A stretch of DNA of 44,837 bases, taken from assembly GCF_000757725.1 (NCBI RefSeq), contig NZ_JJMU01000005.1:1-44837 (forward strand). Reading direction: 5' to 3'. This DNA comes from Sphingobacterium deserti (GTDB taxonomy: Bacteria > Bacteroidota > Bacteroidia > Sphingobacteriales > Sphingobacteriaceae). Of this stretch, positions 26,608 to 35,647 are shown in pieces. The translations under genes and the position numbers were made by a program. The notes below the pieces were generated by a model, which saw nothing but the letters and a program-made list of their open reading frames with translations, did no database searches and had not been told where the DNA came from. Numbering within the stretch: position 1 is the stretch's first letter; each line of letters opens with the position of its first letter.

Positions 26608-27212
26608 TACTGGTGAAGCTCTATTTCTATCGCAGCAATCCATTCTTGGAATAGTTTCCGCTCTATGGTTGCTATTGCATGGGCATGCGCTTTCCAGTCG
26701 CTATCAAACTTTTTCAACTGCTCTATCATCTCCTCCAGATGCCCTTCTTCTTCCAGAATGATCGATTTTACATTCACCCGCGATTTTGCCGTTGTCAGCG
26801 CTTCTTGATATTCCGGATACAAAGCATCCGCCCTCACTTCTATGGCGTGGGTCACAAATAAGTAGCAGGCGTAGCGAAGATCTACACCGGTTATCTCAAA
26901 ATTCTCTTTAACATAGCGGCTGCAAGACATATCTAGCCGATGTAAATACTGTCTTGTCGCGACCGGTGCGAGTAAATCTCCATCTTCATAATGTTTGCAG
27001 GTGCTATCCGTTAATTTGGCAAGTTGCTTCTTTAAATAGTAAGCATGTCGATGCTCTTCGGCTGCATGTTTTAATTGCACGATATCGACCATCGTGCGAT
27101 GTTCGCATGCCGAAATCTTCCGCGCACCCATGTTTTCCATAAATGAGAGACTGTTCAACCACTTTGCATGAAGCTGATTATTTCCCACAATATGTTTTAA
27201 TATAGTTTGCAT
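26607..27212 (-). CDS. Ferritin-like diiron protein, first gene of the biotin operon
   Basis: 201 residues from the ATG at 27212. The frame opens 42 codons earlier, but that part is in the promoter region. I recognise no named family. Four helices carry the ligand set of a ferritin-like diiron carboxylate site: E26 (FMENMGARK), E53-x2-H56 (AAEEHRHAYY), E125 (THAIEVRAD) and E155-x2-H158 (LEEEGHLEE). This is four Glu and two His in the canonical order. There is no signal peptide, so it is cytoplasmic. Its stop overlaps the bioF start as TAATG, which argues for a role in biotin synthesis. Since the operon lacks bioC, bioH, bioG, bioI, bioW and bioZ, an oxidative step toward the pimeloyl chain is one possibility; iron handling for BioB is another. 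Both are inference. Confidence 0.8.
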   Translation of the reverse strand: MQTILKHIVGNNQLHAKWLNSLSFMENMGARKISACEHRTMVDIVQLKHAAEEHRHAYYLKKQLAKLTDSTCKHYEDGDLLAPVATRQYLHRLDMSCSRYVKENFEITGVDLRYACYLFVTHAIEVRADALYPEYQEALTTAKSRVNVKSIILEEEGHLEEMIEQLKKFDSDWKAHAHAIATIERKLFQEWIAAIEIELHQ

Positions 27213-27228
27213 ATTTTCCGATTTCGAG

Positions 27229-27236
27229 CAAATGTA
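27229..27236 (-). promoter_or_regulatory. -7 element of the biotin operon promoter
   Basis: Minus-strand TACATTTG is an exact TAnnTTTG match 16 nt before the ATG at 27212, in the 64-bp gap shared with the divergent MocR gene. The -33 position has no clear TTG, which would fit dependence on an activator. A bound MocR protein could act on both promoters here. Confidence 0.45.
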
Positions 27237-27276
27237 GTATCTTGCCGGCGGGTTTAAAGGTGCCACTTTTGATATT

Positions 27277-28755
27277 ATGCCTAGTCCGGTTGAGATTCCA
27301 TATCGAAGTTTTATTTCTTTTGATCGAAATTCGAACACGTCAGTTTATTTGCAGATAAGCAATGCCTTTATTAGCGCTATTCGGAGGAATATTCTCTCTC
27401 CCAATACCAAATTATTAGGTACGCGCGCCCTAAGCAATTTGTTGGGAACGCATCGAAACACGATCGTGTCTGTTTACGATGAGCTCGCGTCGCAAGGCTG
27501 GATTGATATTAAGCCAAATCAAGGAGCCTTTATATCTCCAACGATGCCGCAAACCGCCGATGGATCTTTGCTGGACATTACCTACGCTAATCAAACTGGA
27601 TTTACATTTCGAAAATCAGCGCTATTAGATAGCCCCTATGAAAGAGGAAACTTCCAGTACAGCTTTAATGACGGCATTCCAGACGTACGCCTCACACAAC
27701 TTGATGATCTGGCACGTATATACAGCGCTACCTTGAAACGGAAAAGTAATCGAAGAAAAATGGACTACCACAATCAAGATGGCAGTCCATATTTCAAGGA
27801 GCAACTTCAAGGTTACCTAAGTTTATCTCGTGGGCTTCAAATCTCAGCCGCCAATATGCTCATCACGCGCAGCGTAGAAATGAGCTTGTTCATTATTGCA
27901 GAAGTTTTGCTGGATCCTGGAGATATCGTTATTGTTGGCGCGCTCTCCTACTTTTCCGCAAACATGATTTTTCAAAAAAATGGCGCGTCTATACGCACTA
28001 TACCTGTAGATGAAGAAGGGATAGATGTAGAGGCGCTAGCCGACATATGCCAAAAGCAAAAAATACGAATGGTGTATGTGACACCGCAGCAGCATTATCC
28101 GACTACGGTCACATTGAATGTTCAACGCCGCATGCGCTTGCTACAACTTGCACAAGAGTATCATTTTGCTATTGTGGAGGATGATCACGATTATGATTTT
28201 CATTATGAAAAGCAGCCTATGCTACCTCTCGCGACATTAGACACAAATGGCATGGTCATTTATGTAGGATCATTTGGCAAATCCCTTGTACCCGGCTTCC
28301 GAACGGGCTTTATCGTGGCACCCGAAAACATCATGCTAGAGATGCGGAAATTATTGGGCATTATCGATCGACAGGGCGATGTACTTATTGAACAGGCATT
28401 GGGGGAAATGATTGAAGAAGGAGTGATACATCGTCATCTTAAAAAGTCATTAAAGATATACCGCGAAAGACGCGATCAAATGACGCGTATTATCCAGCAA
28501 CAATTTGGGGAGCACATGAAGATCACGAAACCTCCGGGTGGCTTAGCGTGTTGGCTTGAATTTAAGACTCCAGTAAATCTGCTGCAATTGGGAAAAGATG
28601 CAGCTAAAGAGCAACTATTTATTCCACGGAATATACTGTATCAAAACGGACAGCTCACAGCAATAAGGCTTGGTTTCGGGCATTTGACCAACGAAGAAAT
28701 GGAAGACAGCTTTACTATATTAAAAATGCTGATGGAGAGGCAAATTAAAAATTAA
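27277..28755 (+). CDS. MocR-type transcriptional regulator (GntR winged helix fused to PLP aminotransferase fold)
   Basis: 492 residues. A GntR winged-helix domain covers about 20-90 (SVYLQISNAFISAIRRNIL, then LGTRALSNLLGTHRNTIVSVYDEL). A fold-type I aminotransferase domain follows with TPQQHYPTT, EDDHDYDF and the PLP lysine K335 in GSFGKSLVPGFRTG. MocR proteins use the bound PLP to sense an amine or vitamer (GabR senses GABA, PdxR senses PLP). It diverges from the biotin operon with 64 bp between, the usual layout of a MocR regulator and its target. The effector might be a biotin intermediate such as KAPA or DAPA, but this is inferred. Its stop overlaps the convergent 2H phosphoesterase gene by 11 bp. 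Confidence 0.9.
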   Translation: MPSPVEIPYRSFISFDRNSNTSVYLQISNAFISAIRRNILSPNTKLLGTRALSNLLGTHRNTIVSVYDELASQGWIDIKPNQGAFISPTMPQTADGSLLDITYANQTGFTFRKSALLDSPYERGNFQYSFNDGIPDVRLTQLDDLARIYSATLKRKSNRRKMDYHNQDGSPYFKEQLQGYLSLSRGLQISAANMLITRSVEMSLFIIAEVLLDPGDIVIVGALSYFSANMIFQKNGASIRTIPVDEEGIDVEALADICQKQKIRMVYVTPQQHYPTTVTLNVQRRMRLLQLAQEYHFAIVEDDHDYDFHYEKQPMLPLATLDTNGMVIYVGSFGKSLVPGFRTGFIVAPENIMLEMRKLLGIIDRQGDVLIEQALGEMIEEGVIHRHLKKSLKIYRERRDQMTRIIQQQFGEHMKITKPPGGLACWLEFKTPVNLLQLGKDAAKEQLFIPRNILYQNGQLTAIRLGFGHLTNEEMEDSFTILKMLMERQIKN

Positions 28756-29323
28756 AACGAAGCTGTCCCGTTTCAAAATTGGGAGGTTGTTCATTTCCAA
28801 AAGGGATTTCTAAAAGCGGAAAATATCGCTTTTTCTCCGCATCGAATATGCGAAGGAGGACGGACGCACAGCGAAAATCAAAGTCTACCGACTTAAATTG
28901 CGCATTCACCTGCATCTGTCCAAGATGGTCCTTTTCCAAACCGCGACCAATGGTTAAGTGTGGAGCATTAGCCTTATCAACCTTTATGACCTTTTCTATC
29001 TCCGCCACTATACGTTGCATCTTCTGCTTTAGAAACATCTTCGATTGCACAGTGGGATCGATAAAAAATGTACCGGAACTCGGGTATGTGGCAAAATGGT
29101 CGAAATACACATGTTGCGAATTTTCGTAACGCATAGCCTTGCTTAAAAGATCAATGACTTCCTCGATCTGCGGTTGGCTAACTTCCATTCGGCAGACAGA
29201 GATATGAGCAATAGAATTACAACTCGGATACCAGCTTCCTAGCAGATTACGAACGCGCTGCTTCAATGATGCCACAAAACGGACACCTTTTTCGCAAGGC
29301 TGAAAAACCACAGAAATTAGCAT
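28745..29323 (-). CDS. 2H phosphoesterase / 2'-5' RNA ligase-like protein
   Basis: 192 residues with the two signature motifs of the 2H superfamily: H40-I-S (AHISVCRM) and H122-L-T (APHLTIGRG). Members include 2'-5' RNA ligases and cyclic phosphodiesterases acting on RNA or nucleotide cyclic phosphates. The fold is two similar halves, each with one His motif, as here. Substrate unknown. The 3' end overlaps the MocR gene tail-to-tail by 11 bp. Confidence 0.85.
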   Translation of the reverse strand: MLISVVFQPCEKGVRFVASLKQRVRNLLGSWYPSCNSIAHISVCRMEVSQPQIEEVIDLLSKAMRYENSQHVYFDHFATYPSSGTFFIDPTVQSKMFLKQKMQRIVAEIEKVIKVDKANAPHLTIGRGLEKDHLGQMQVNAQFKSVDFDFRCASVLLRIFDAEKKRYFPLLEIPFGNEQPPNFETGQLRFNF

Positions 29324-29391
29324 AGTGCGTATAGTGAAGTATTAAAAACCACTTCCTACAAGTTACACATTATTATATAATTAAAGAAAAG

Positions 29392-29802
29392 CTATCTAGC
29401 TTTCAAGATATCATTATTGGCACCCTTTAACATCACGACGGGCTTACCGGTCTTATTAGCTGATAGCTGGTATTGTACGGTATTGTTCCCTCCATCTATT
29501 TTCACGCTATGTATTTTATCAACATACACTTCGTTATTTGCTCCATTGATGACAACGCCTTTCAAACCTCCTTTCGCATGTATAATATTGTTGGAACCGT
29601 CAATTTGCAAAGTCTCCGTACCACTTGCTGCTATACTTTTCTCTATTTTAGTACCCTCAACTTTTACGATTCTGCCTTCCTTAAAAATAATGATCAAGTC
29701 GTTCTTTGGGGGATTTAGGGTATTAACTTGATAGGGGGATGCTTTGCTACCGGCAACGCCGACATAAAGTATCACATAAAGAATAATAATAGGGAGTTTC
29801 AT
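29392..29802 (-). CDS. DUF3060-like exported repeat protein
   Basis: 136 residues. An N-terminal hydrophobic signal (MKLPIIILYVILYVGVAGSKA) suggests export. The rest carries short beta repeats of the form I-x-G-x-N-N-x-I/V: QIDGSNNIIHAKG, VINGANNEVYVDK, KIDGGNNTVQYQ and LKGANNDILKA. This is the DUF3060 pattern, probably a small beta-solenoid. Function is unknown; location would be periplasm or outer surface. It has a good promoter (29832-29863) and appears to be a single-gene unit. Confidence 0.8.
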   Translation of the reverse strand: MKLPIIILYVILYVGVAGSKASPYQVNTLNPPKNDLIIIFKEGRIVKVEGTKIEKSIAASGTETLQIDGSNNIIHAKGGLKGVVINGANNEVYVDKIHSVKIDGGNNTVQYQLSANKTGKPVVMLKGANNDILKAR

Positions 29803-29831
29803 AGTGTAAAACTTATTTCAGATTAGCTACT

Positions 29832-29863
29832 CAAATTTAGTTATTTCGAGTGCTCGATTACAA
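29832..29863 (-). promoter_or_regulatory. Bacteroidota-type promoter of the DUF3060 gene
   Basis: On the minus strand TTG (29863-29861) is followed by a 21-nt spacer and TAAATTTG (29839-29832), a full TTG/TAnnTTTG pair. The leader would be about 24 nt. Confidence 0.5.
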
Positions 29864-29984
29864 TCATGTTATACAATTAACACTATTTAACGAAGATTAC
29901 CAACGACTATTAGGTAGGCAATGGGGTTTGTTGTCGCGCAAAAGCTATTAGCCTACTCACGCAGTGATGTATATCTATCAACTA

Positions 29985-30012
29985 AAAAAGGAGCCAATTA
30001 CGGCTCCTTTTT
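29985..30012 (-). terminator. Terminator of the thrS-infC-rpmI-rplT operon
   Basis: Perfect 11-bp stem AAAAAGGAGCC with GGCTCCTTTTT and a 6-nt loop, just past the rplT stop. Confidence 0.9.
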
Positions 30013-30045
30013 CAAATATCTAACAAATTGACGGTGGTTCTAACT

Positions 30046-30390
30046 CTATTTTACTGCGTCAACAACTGCTTTAAAAGCATCAGGGTTATTTAAAGCTAAA
30101 TCAGCTAACACCTTACGGTTCAACCCGATATTTTTAGCATTTAATTTACCGATCAACTGTGAGTATGAAACTCCGTGTTGACGGGCACCTGCGTTGATAC
30201 GCTGAATCCATAAAGCTCTGAACTCACGTTTTTTGGTTTTACGGTCGCGGTAAGCGTACTGTAAACCTTTTTCTACTGTATTTTTAGCAATAGTATATAC
30301 TTTGCTTCTTGATCCGAAATAGCCTTTAGCTAATTTCAAGATTCTTTTTCTTCTTCTTCTCGAAGCTACTGCGTTAACCGAACGTGGCAT
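30046..30390 (-). CDS. rplT: 50S ribosomal protein L20
   Basis: 114 residues, standard for bacterial L20. The very basic N-terminal arm ([20 protein letters not shown]) is followed by [25 protein letters not shown] and YSQLIGKL, all L20 signatures. It binds 23S rRNA early in 50S assembly. Last gene of the operon, about 95 bp after rpmI. I found no obvious L20-binding autoregulatory leader in the short gaps. Confidence 0.98.
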   Translation of the reverse strand: MPRSVNAVASRRRRKRILKLAKGYFGSRSKVYTIAKNTVEKGLQYAYRDRKTKKREFRALWIQRINAGARQHGVSYSQLIGKLNAKNIGLNRKVLADLALNNPDAFKAVVDAVK

Positions 30391-30486
30391 ATGTTTAAAT
30401 TTAAATTTGGTATGAGGTGTTGCGTATTACAGCAAGCTTACAACCTGATACCCGGTCAAAAAATTATTTATTAATAAAGGATAACC

Positions 30487-30687
30487 TTACTTGCCAATAG
30501 CAAGCATACGTTTTACGTTACCCATGTCAGCATCATGAACATAACTTGTTGTAGTTAAGTTACGTTTTTGCTTTGTTGTTTTTTTGGTCAAGATGTGGCT
30601 TTTATAAGCGTTCTTTCTTGCAATCTTACCTGTTCCAGTCAACTTAAAGCGTTTTTTAGCGCTGGAATTGGTTTTCATTTTTGGCAT
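30487..30687 (-). CDS. rpmI: 50S ribosomal protein L35
   Basis: 66 residues, basic, with [20 protein letters not shown] at the N-terminus, [12 protein letters not shown] in the middle and a short C-terminal helix; typical bacterial L35. It lies between infC (34-bp gap) and rplT in the usual order. Confidence 0.98.
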   Translation of the reverse strand: MPKMKTNSSAKKRFKLTGTGKIARKNAYKSHILTKKTTKQKRNLTTTSYVHDADMGNVKRMLAIGK

Positions 30688-30721
30688 AATCTTAAAAATT
30701 TATATCAATCTGTTAGAATAA

Positions 30722-31282
30722 TTATTTTTTTGCAGCTTTTGGTGCAAGTGTCAAAAACATACGTTTTCCTTCAAGCTTAGGAAAAAGCTCAACTTTTCCG
30801 TAATCCTCTAATGCTTGTGCAAAACGTAGAAGCAGAATTTCACCTTGTTCTTTAAAAACAATGGCACGTCCTTTAAAATGCACGTATGCACGCACTTTCT
30901 CGCCGCTTTCTAAAAACTTCATTGCATGCTTCAGCTTGAAATCAAAGTCGTGATCGCTGGTATTCGGACCAAAACGAATTTCTTTGATAACAGTTTGCTT
31001 CGCGTTTGCTTTGATTTCTTTTTGTTTCTTTTTCTGTTCGTAAATAAACTTACTGTAGTCTATTATTCTACAGACGGGAGGAACGGCATTTGGCGAAATT
31101 TCCACTAAGTCAAGTTCCAGTTCGTCAGCAAGTTCCAATGCTTTACGTGTGGGAATAATTCCCTGTTCTACATTATCGCCTACCAGACGTACCTCTGGCA
31201 CCCTGATGAATTCGTTAATGCGGTGTTCTGGTTCTTTCTTTCTCATTGGTGGTCTAGGACCACCACCTCTAGTTAATGCCAA
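30722..31282 (-). CDS. infC: Translation initiation factor IF-3 (TTG start)
   Basis: Binds the 30S subunit, prevents early 50S joining and proofreads the start codon. 186 residues. The IF3 N-domain contains [18 protein letters not shown]; the linker is Lys-rich; the C-domain has [25 protein letters not shown]. Reading this as the full gene requires a TTG initiator at 31282; no ATG or GTG lies upstream before the thrS stop. The next ATG (codon 13) would leave only seven residues before HRIN. Non-standard initiators are a recurring feature of infC, where IF-3 represses its own message, so TTG is likely meaningful. Confidence 0.95.
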   Translation of the reverse strand: MALTRGGGPRPPMRKKEPEHRINEFIRVPEVRLVGDNVEQGIIPTRKALELADELELDLVEISPNAVPPVCRIIDYSKFIYEQKKKQKEIKANAKQTVIKEIRFGPNTSDHDFDFKLKHAMKFLESGEKVRAYVHFKGRAIVFKEQGEILLLRFAQALEDYGKVELFPKLEGKRMFLTLAPKAAKK

Positions 31283-31292
31283 ATGTTTAAAA

Positions 31293-33218
31293 TTAAACGG
31301 TTATTTCTTTAATTAATAATTCCTTAAATGTTTGCGAATCCATCGAACCGATATCCACAGACCCGTGTTTACGAACAGAAATTGTGCCACTTTCGATCTC
31401 TTTTTCCCCTACAATCAACATATATGGGATTTTTTTGACTTCCGCGTCACGTATCTTCCGACCGACTTTCTCATCACGAAGGTCAATCAGTCCGCGAATA
31501 TCGGAATTATTTAGCGATTCTAAAAGATTTTTTGCATATTCCTCATATTTTTCTGACACAGGCAAGACGATAAATTGCTCTGGAGCAAGCCATAACGGAA
31601 ACTGACCCGCACAATGCTCGATTAGCACTGCGATAAATCGTTCCAATGACCCGAAAGGCGCGCGGTGAATCATGACGGGACGATGCTTTTGATTATCACT
31701 TCCTGTATATTCTAATTCAAAACGTTCAGGTAAATTGTAATCGACTTGTATCGTACCCAATTGCCACTTGCGTCCCAGTGCATCTTTGACCATAAAATCA
31801 AGCTTCGGACCATAGAACGCTGCCTCCCCATATTCGACAACAGTCGCCAAATTTTTCTCGGCAGCAGCTTCTACAATGGCGGCTTCTGCCAACGCCCAGT
31901 TTTCGTCCGAGCCAATGTATTTTGTCTTGTTTTCTGGATCACGTAATGATACTTGTGCCGTATAATTATCGAAGCCCAAGGCTGCAAATACGTAGAGCAC
32001 TAAGTCGATCACCTTCTTAAATTCTTCTTTCACCTGATCTGGCCGACAAAACAAATGGGCATCATCTTGCGTAAAGCCACGCACGCGCGTCAATCCATGC
32101 AATTCGCCAGACTGTTCATAGCGATATACGGTACCAAATTCTGCAAAACGCACAGGTAGCTCTTTGTATGACCGCGGCTTTGTCTTATATATTTCGCAAT
32201 GATGCGGGCAGTTCATCGGCTTTAAGAAAAACTCTTCTCCTTCCACAGGTGTATGGATAGGTTGGAACGCGTCGGCACCGTACTTTTCATAATGACCGGA
32301 TGTTACATATAATTGTTTGTGGCCAATATGTGGCGTTATAACAGGTTCATAGCCCGCCTTAAGTTGCGCACGTTGTAAAAAATCTTGCAGTTTTTGTCTT
32401 AAAGCAGCACCTTTAGGCAACCACAGGGGCAACCCCGCCCCCACCTTTTCAGAAAACGCAAAAAGCTCCAGTTCTTTACCGAGCTTCCGGTGATCTCTTT
32501 TCTTTGCTTCTTCAATCAGCTTAATATAATCAGCTAATTCTGACGCTTTTGGAAAAGTAACCCCATAGATACGTGTTAATTGCTTTCTACTTTCATCACC
32601 TCGCCAGTACGCTCCTGCCACGTTTGTCAACTTGATCGCTTTGATAACCCCTGTATGCGGTATATGCGGACCACGGCATAGGTCTGTAAAGTTTCCCTGC
32701 GAATAGAAGGTAATTTTTCCATCCTCCAGGTCTTTAATCAGATCCAGTTTGTACTCGTCACCCTTCTCTGTAAAATAAGCTAATGCATCCGCTTTCGATA
32801 CGGCCTTGCGCTCGAAAACTTCTTTTTGTTTGGCCAGAGCCAACATCTTATCTTCAATCTGTTTGAATTCATCGGAGGAAAATTCCCGATCGCCGAAATC
32901 TACATCGTAATAAAAACCAGTTTCAATAGCTGGGCCGATACCAAACTTCACTCCCGGATACAGTTCTTCTAGTGCTTCCGCCAACAAATGGGCTGATGAA
33001 TGCCAAAACGTCGACTTTCCCTTATCATCATTCCAGGTCAGTAGTTTGACGTGTGCATCGCTTTCAATAGCACGGGAGGCATCCCATACTTCGCCATTTA
33101 CCTCTGCGGCTAAGACATTTCTCGCCAAGCCTTCAGAAATAGACAAAGCCACCTGCATAGCAGTGGCACCTTTTTCAAACTGACGGACAGATCCGTCAGG
33201 CAATGTAATGTTAATCAT
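31293..33218 (-). CDS. thrS: Threonine--tRNA ligase
   Basis: Charges tRNA-Thr. 641 residues, full length. The N-terminal TGS domain (residues 1-62) is followed by the editing domain with H73-x3-H77 and C181 (CRGPH). The class II catalytic core has the zinc Cys337 in [11 protein letters not shown] and motif 2 in [14 protein letters not shown]. The C-terminal anticodon-binding domain includes [11 protein letters not shown]. First gene of the unit, with infC only 10 bp downstream. The upstream 33219-33470 region shows a CAGTAC/GTACTG inverted repeat on the minus strand but no leader I can identify. Confidence 0.98.
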   Translation of the reverse strand: MINITLPDGSVRQFEKGATAMQVALSISEGLARNVLAAEVNGEVWDASRAIESDAHVKLLTWNDDKGKSTFWHSSAHLLAEALEELYPGVKFGIGPAIETGFYYDVDFGDREFSSDEFKQIEDKMLALAKQKEVFERKAVSKADALAYFTEKGDEYKLDLIKDLEDGKITFYSQGNFTDLCRGPHIPHTGVIKAIKLTNVAGAYWRGDESRKQLTRIYGVTFPKASELADYIKLIEEAKKRDHRKLGKELELFAFSEKVGAGLPLWLPKGAALRQKLQDFLQRAQLKAGYEPVITPHIGHKQLYVTSGHYEKYGADAFQPIHTPVEGEEFFLKPMNCPHHCEIYKTKPRSYKELPVRFAEFGTVYRYEQSGELHGLTRVRGFTQDDAHLFCRPDQVKEEFKKVIDLVLYVFAALGFDNYTAQVSLRDPENKTKYIGSDENWALAEAAIVEAAAEKNLATVVEYGEAAFYGPKLDFMVKDALGRKWQLGTIQVDYNLPERFELEYTGSDNQKHRPVMIHRAPFGSLERFIAVLIEHCAGQFPLWLAPEQFIVLPVSEKYEEYAKNLLESLNNSDIRGLIDLRDEKVGRKIRDAEVKKIPYMLIVGEKEIESGTISVRKHGSVDIGSMDSQTFKELLIKEITV

Positions 33219-33470
33219 GAACGAATATGATTTATATAAATTAAGTGATTAAATACGTGAAAATTACACCAGTACAAACAAGCGTACTGTTAAGTGTTTG
33301 CAGAGGCTCGGATTATTGCCCTGCAAAAACAACTGTAATAACACGTGACAATTTTTCAAAGATACCGTTTTATACAGGTAAATTAAAACATTGTTTAAAT
33401 GCATATCCACCTCATAGCGAACTTTATTCGCTTGAACGAAATCTTTGGGTATTATCGAGCTGAGTCAGAT

Positions 33471-33893
33471 TTAATGACCATCTATCCACCAGTTAAGGGT
33501 GCGGTAATAATCGAAATATGGATCATCTTTTTTCAGATAACTTACGGTTACACCACAAAATTCATTTATCTCGTTACCTAGAAATGTTGGCGTATTTACC
33601 TTATAAATTACAGCCTGATCCAAGATCTGGTTAATGACATCCTGTTTCTGCGTTGACACATTGCTTTTCAAAAAACTTTTGAAATCGTACAATCTTACTG
33701 GGAAGCTGCTGGAAAAGTCCATTCTTTGAACGTTTGCTAGGCGAATGCTCTCGCTATGATCAGGTAGAGAGGAAAAAAAGATGATCGGTAATTTACCAAT
33801 TCTCCGGACATCTGTAACAGCTACCGAAGCAGATCTTAAAAGGCCAGATTGCTCGAATCTATCGTAGAGCTTCTGTGAGAAACCGCACTGTAA
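33471..33893 (-). pseudogene. C-terminal fragment of an unrecognised gene
   Basis: An open frame of 140 codons runs from just after a stop at 33894 to the stop at 33471. It has no ATG, GTG or TTG before the Met at 33722, which would leave only 83 residues. The part before that Met still reads as protein (SVAVTDVRRIGKLPIIFFSS), so the frame looks like the tail of a longer gene whose start was lost. The 5' end lies inside the lipoprotein gene ending at 33859. I cannot name the family. It could alternatively be a small 83-residue gene. Confidence 0.35.
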
Positions 33894-34431
33894 TCAATAC
33901 ACTATCTTGTCTATCCGCAATGTTATAAAGATAGCCGCTGAGGTATCCTTCAATCGCGGGCGTTCTGTAATCAATCCCTCTTATTCCGTCTAACGTGAGC
34001 GAGACGTTACTTCTGCCTATTGCCGGACGATAGAATTTATGAATTGATTTATCTCCAATTGCTTCTATGTATTCATAGGAGATTTCGCTCTTTCGCTGCC
34101 TGTCGCTTGAAGAGTTTGTTGCATTAAACTGGTAAATCTTACCCTGTACAATATCTGTCAAATTTACATCCAGTCTGTGGAATACACGGTAATCTTGAAA
34201 TCCATTATTCCCGAAATTGTTTAGCTCAATATAAAATTCATAATTCTTACCATCATACACTTGCGTGTTAATGACCTTTCTAAAACGATCATTTATCAGC
34301 CAATACGAATCTCTTCCGAATTGTGCATCTATTTTCCCGAATTCTACAGGTGGAATCTCCATATTGTTCTTGCGACAACCCGACATTATATATAAGGTAA
34401 AGACGGATAAAAGTATGTATATAGTTTTCAT
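33859..34431 (-). CDS. Hypothetical lipoprotein, copy 2 of a duplicated pair
   Basis: 190 residues. The N-terminus MKTIYILLSVFTLYIMSGCR is a lipoprotein signal with lipid-attachment Cys at about 19. The mature part starts KNNMEIPPVEFGKIDAQFG and is largely beta-strand with ELNNFGNNGFQDYRVFHR and GYLYNIADRQDSVLITVRF. It is clearly paralogous to the 190-residue protein at 34935-35507, with about two-thirds identical residues by eye and no length change. Function unknown; expected in the outer membrane or periplasm. Its 3' end overlaps the fragment 33471-33893. Confidence 0.75.
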   Translation of the reverse strand: MKTIYILLSVFTLYIMSGCRKNNMEIPPVEFGKIDAQFGRDSYWLINDRFRKVINTQVYDGKNYEFYIELNNFGNNGFQDYRVFHRLDVNLTDIVQGKIYQFNATNSSSDRQRKSEISYEYIEAIGDKSIHKFYRPAIGRSNVSLTLDGIRGIDYRTPAIEGYLSGYLYNIADRQDSVLITVRFLTEALR

Positions 34432-34570
34432 TTATGTAATGTTTAATTTTTAGGATTATCTGTCCAATTAATGGATTTTTGTAGCTTCTTAGCTATAAAT
34501 TCTATAAATACTCTTTGTTATGCTTACCGCGCTTTTCAGACGCGGGAAACGACTTCTACTATATATGTGA

Positions 34571-34821
34571 TCAACGCAGAGGTTTAGGGAGTAACTGAAT
34601 CTCAATCGAACCAGTACTTACAGCGTAACCGTCGTAGATCTTTAATTCCGGAATTTGTTTATAGTATTGTTACGGCGCCATGCTCATCTATACCTACCAT
34701 ATCATCATCAGCCTTTCTACATCCAACTACAAGCAGTAGTAAACACATAGCCAGTGAAATCTGTTGATGGAGGAAATGCCTTTCAGTAATAATTGGATAC
34801 AATTGCTTCTTCATGTTCATC
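34571..34821 (-). pseudogene. Internally deleted lipoprotein pseudogene
   Basis: Two gene ends are joined out of frame. At 34821 a start opens a lipoprotein signal (MKKQLYP..., lipobox LVVGC) that runs 48 codons and stops. A tail in another frame, from about 34673 to the stop at 34571, encodes QYYKQIPELKIYDGYAVSTG then SIEIQLLPKPLR. That tail is nearly identical to the last 36 residues of the 537-residue protein encoded at 35648-37261. So this is a relative of that large gene that has lost its middle. The bases 34822-34934 and 34432-34570 show no further gene. Confidence 0.75.
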
Positions 34822-34934
34822 TATAGCGTCAAGATTTTAATAGCTGTATAAACGTAGAAAAAGTTTGGCAAACCCTCTGAGCACACACGCCAAGCTAATC
34901 CTCTGTAATTCGCTTGTCATACACTACGTTAAGA

Positions 34935-35507
34935 CTATCTTACTGCTTCTGTGAGAAATCGTGCAGAGATCAATACGCTATCTCGTACATCTGCAACATT
35001 AAACAAATATCCCTCGAACCCTCCATCAATCGCTGGTGTACGATAATTGTTGCTTTTTATCGATTCTATTGTGAGCGATAGGTTTCTCTTGCCTATTGCT
35101 GGACGATAAAATTTATGATCAAACCTATCGCCAATGGCTTCTATGTACTCATAGGAAATCCTATTCTTTTGCTGCCGCTCGGTAGAGGAATTTGTCGCAT
35201 CAAAACTATAAACCTTGCCCGCTACGATATCTTCCAAATCTACTTCCAATCTGTGAAAAACTCGGTAATCTTGAAATCCATTATTCCCGAAATTGTTCAA
35301 CTCAATATAAAATCTATAATTTTTGCCATCATATGTAAGGGTGTTGATAACCTTCCTGGAATGGTCATTCATTAAAGTATATCCATGTCTGCCAAAGCGA
35401 GCATCTATCTTTCCAAATTCCACAGGTGGAATCTCCACATTGTTCTTGCTACAGCCTTCCATGATGGACAGGCTAAAGGAGCATAAAAGTATGTATAGGG
35501 TTTTCAT
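34935..35507 (-). CDS. Hypothetical lipoprotein, copy 1 of a duplicated pair
   Basis: 190 residues from the ATG at 35507. An ATG two codons earlier is possible, but this start gives the same length and N-terminus (MKTLYILLCSFSLSIMEGCS) as the paralogue at 33859-34431. It has a lipoprotein signal with Cys in MEGC, then KNNVEIPPVEFGKIDARFG and the shared ELNNFGNNGFQDYRVFHR block. I recognise no domain. It follows the large lipoprotein gene at 35648-37261, with a perfect hairpin in the gap. Confidence 0.75.
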   Translation of the reverse strand: MKTLYILLCSFSLSIMEGCSKNNVEIPPVEFGKIDARFGRHGYTLMNDHSRKVINTLTYDGKNYRFYIELNNFGNNGFQDYRVFHRLEVDLEDIVAGKVYSFDATNSSTERQQKNRISYEYIEAIGDRFDHKFYRPAIGKRNLSLTIESIKSNNYRTPAIDGGFEGYLFNVADVRDSVLISARFLTEAVR

Positions 35508-35599
35508 GTGCATAAAGTTTAATTCAAAGGTTTATCTTCCACAAGCGGATTTGCACACGTCTTTCAAACATGTAAATTGCAATATCGCCTCACTATTTT

Positions 35600-35628
35600 G
35601 TTTACCGCGCTTTACAGACGCGGTAAAC
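35600..35628. repeat. Hairpin between lipoprotein genes, with degenerate second copy at 34522-34550
   Basis: GTTTACCGCG and CGCGGTAAAC form a perfect 10-bp stem around a 9-nt loop. The same core (ACCGCG, short loop with CAGA, CGCGG) recurs with mismatches at 34522-34550, in the matching position before the second lipoprotein copy. No T-run follows on the minus strand, so it is not a clear terminator. Confidence 0.7.
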
Positions 35629-35647
35629 ATGATTAATATCAATGTAA

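Noticed and set aside
33245..33463. 72-codon plus-strand open frame upstream of thrS
   Set aside because: No family likeness and no start context; it fills the thrS upstream region and is most likely chance.
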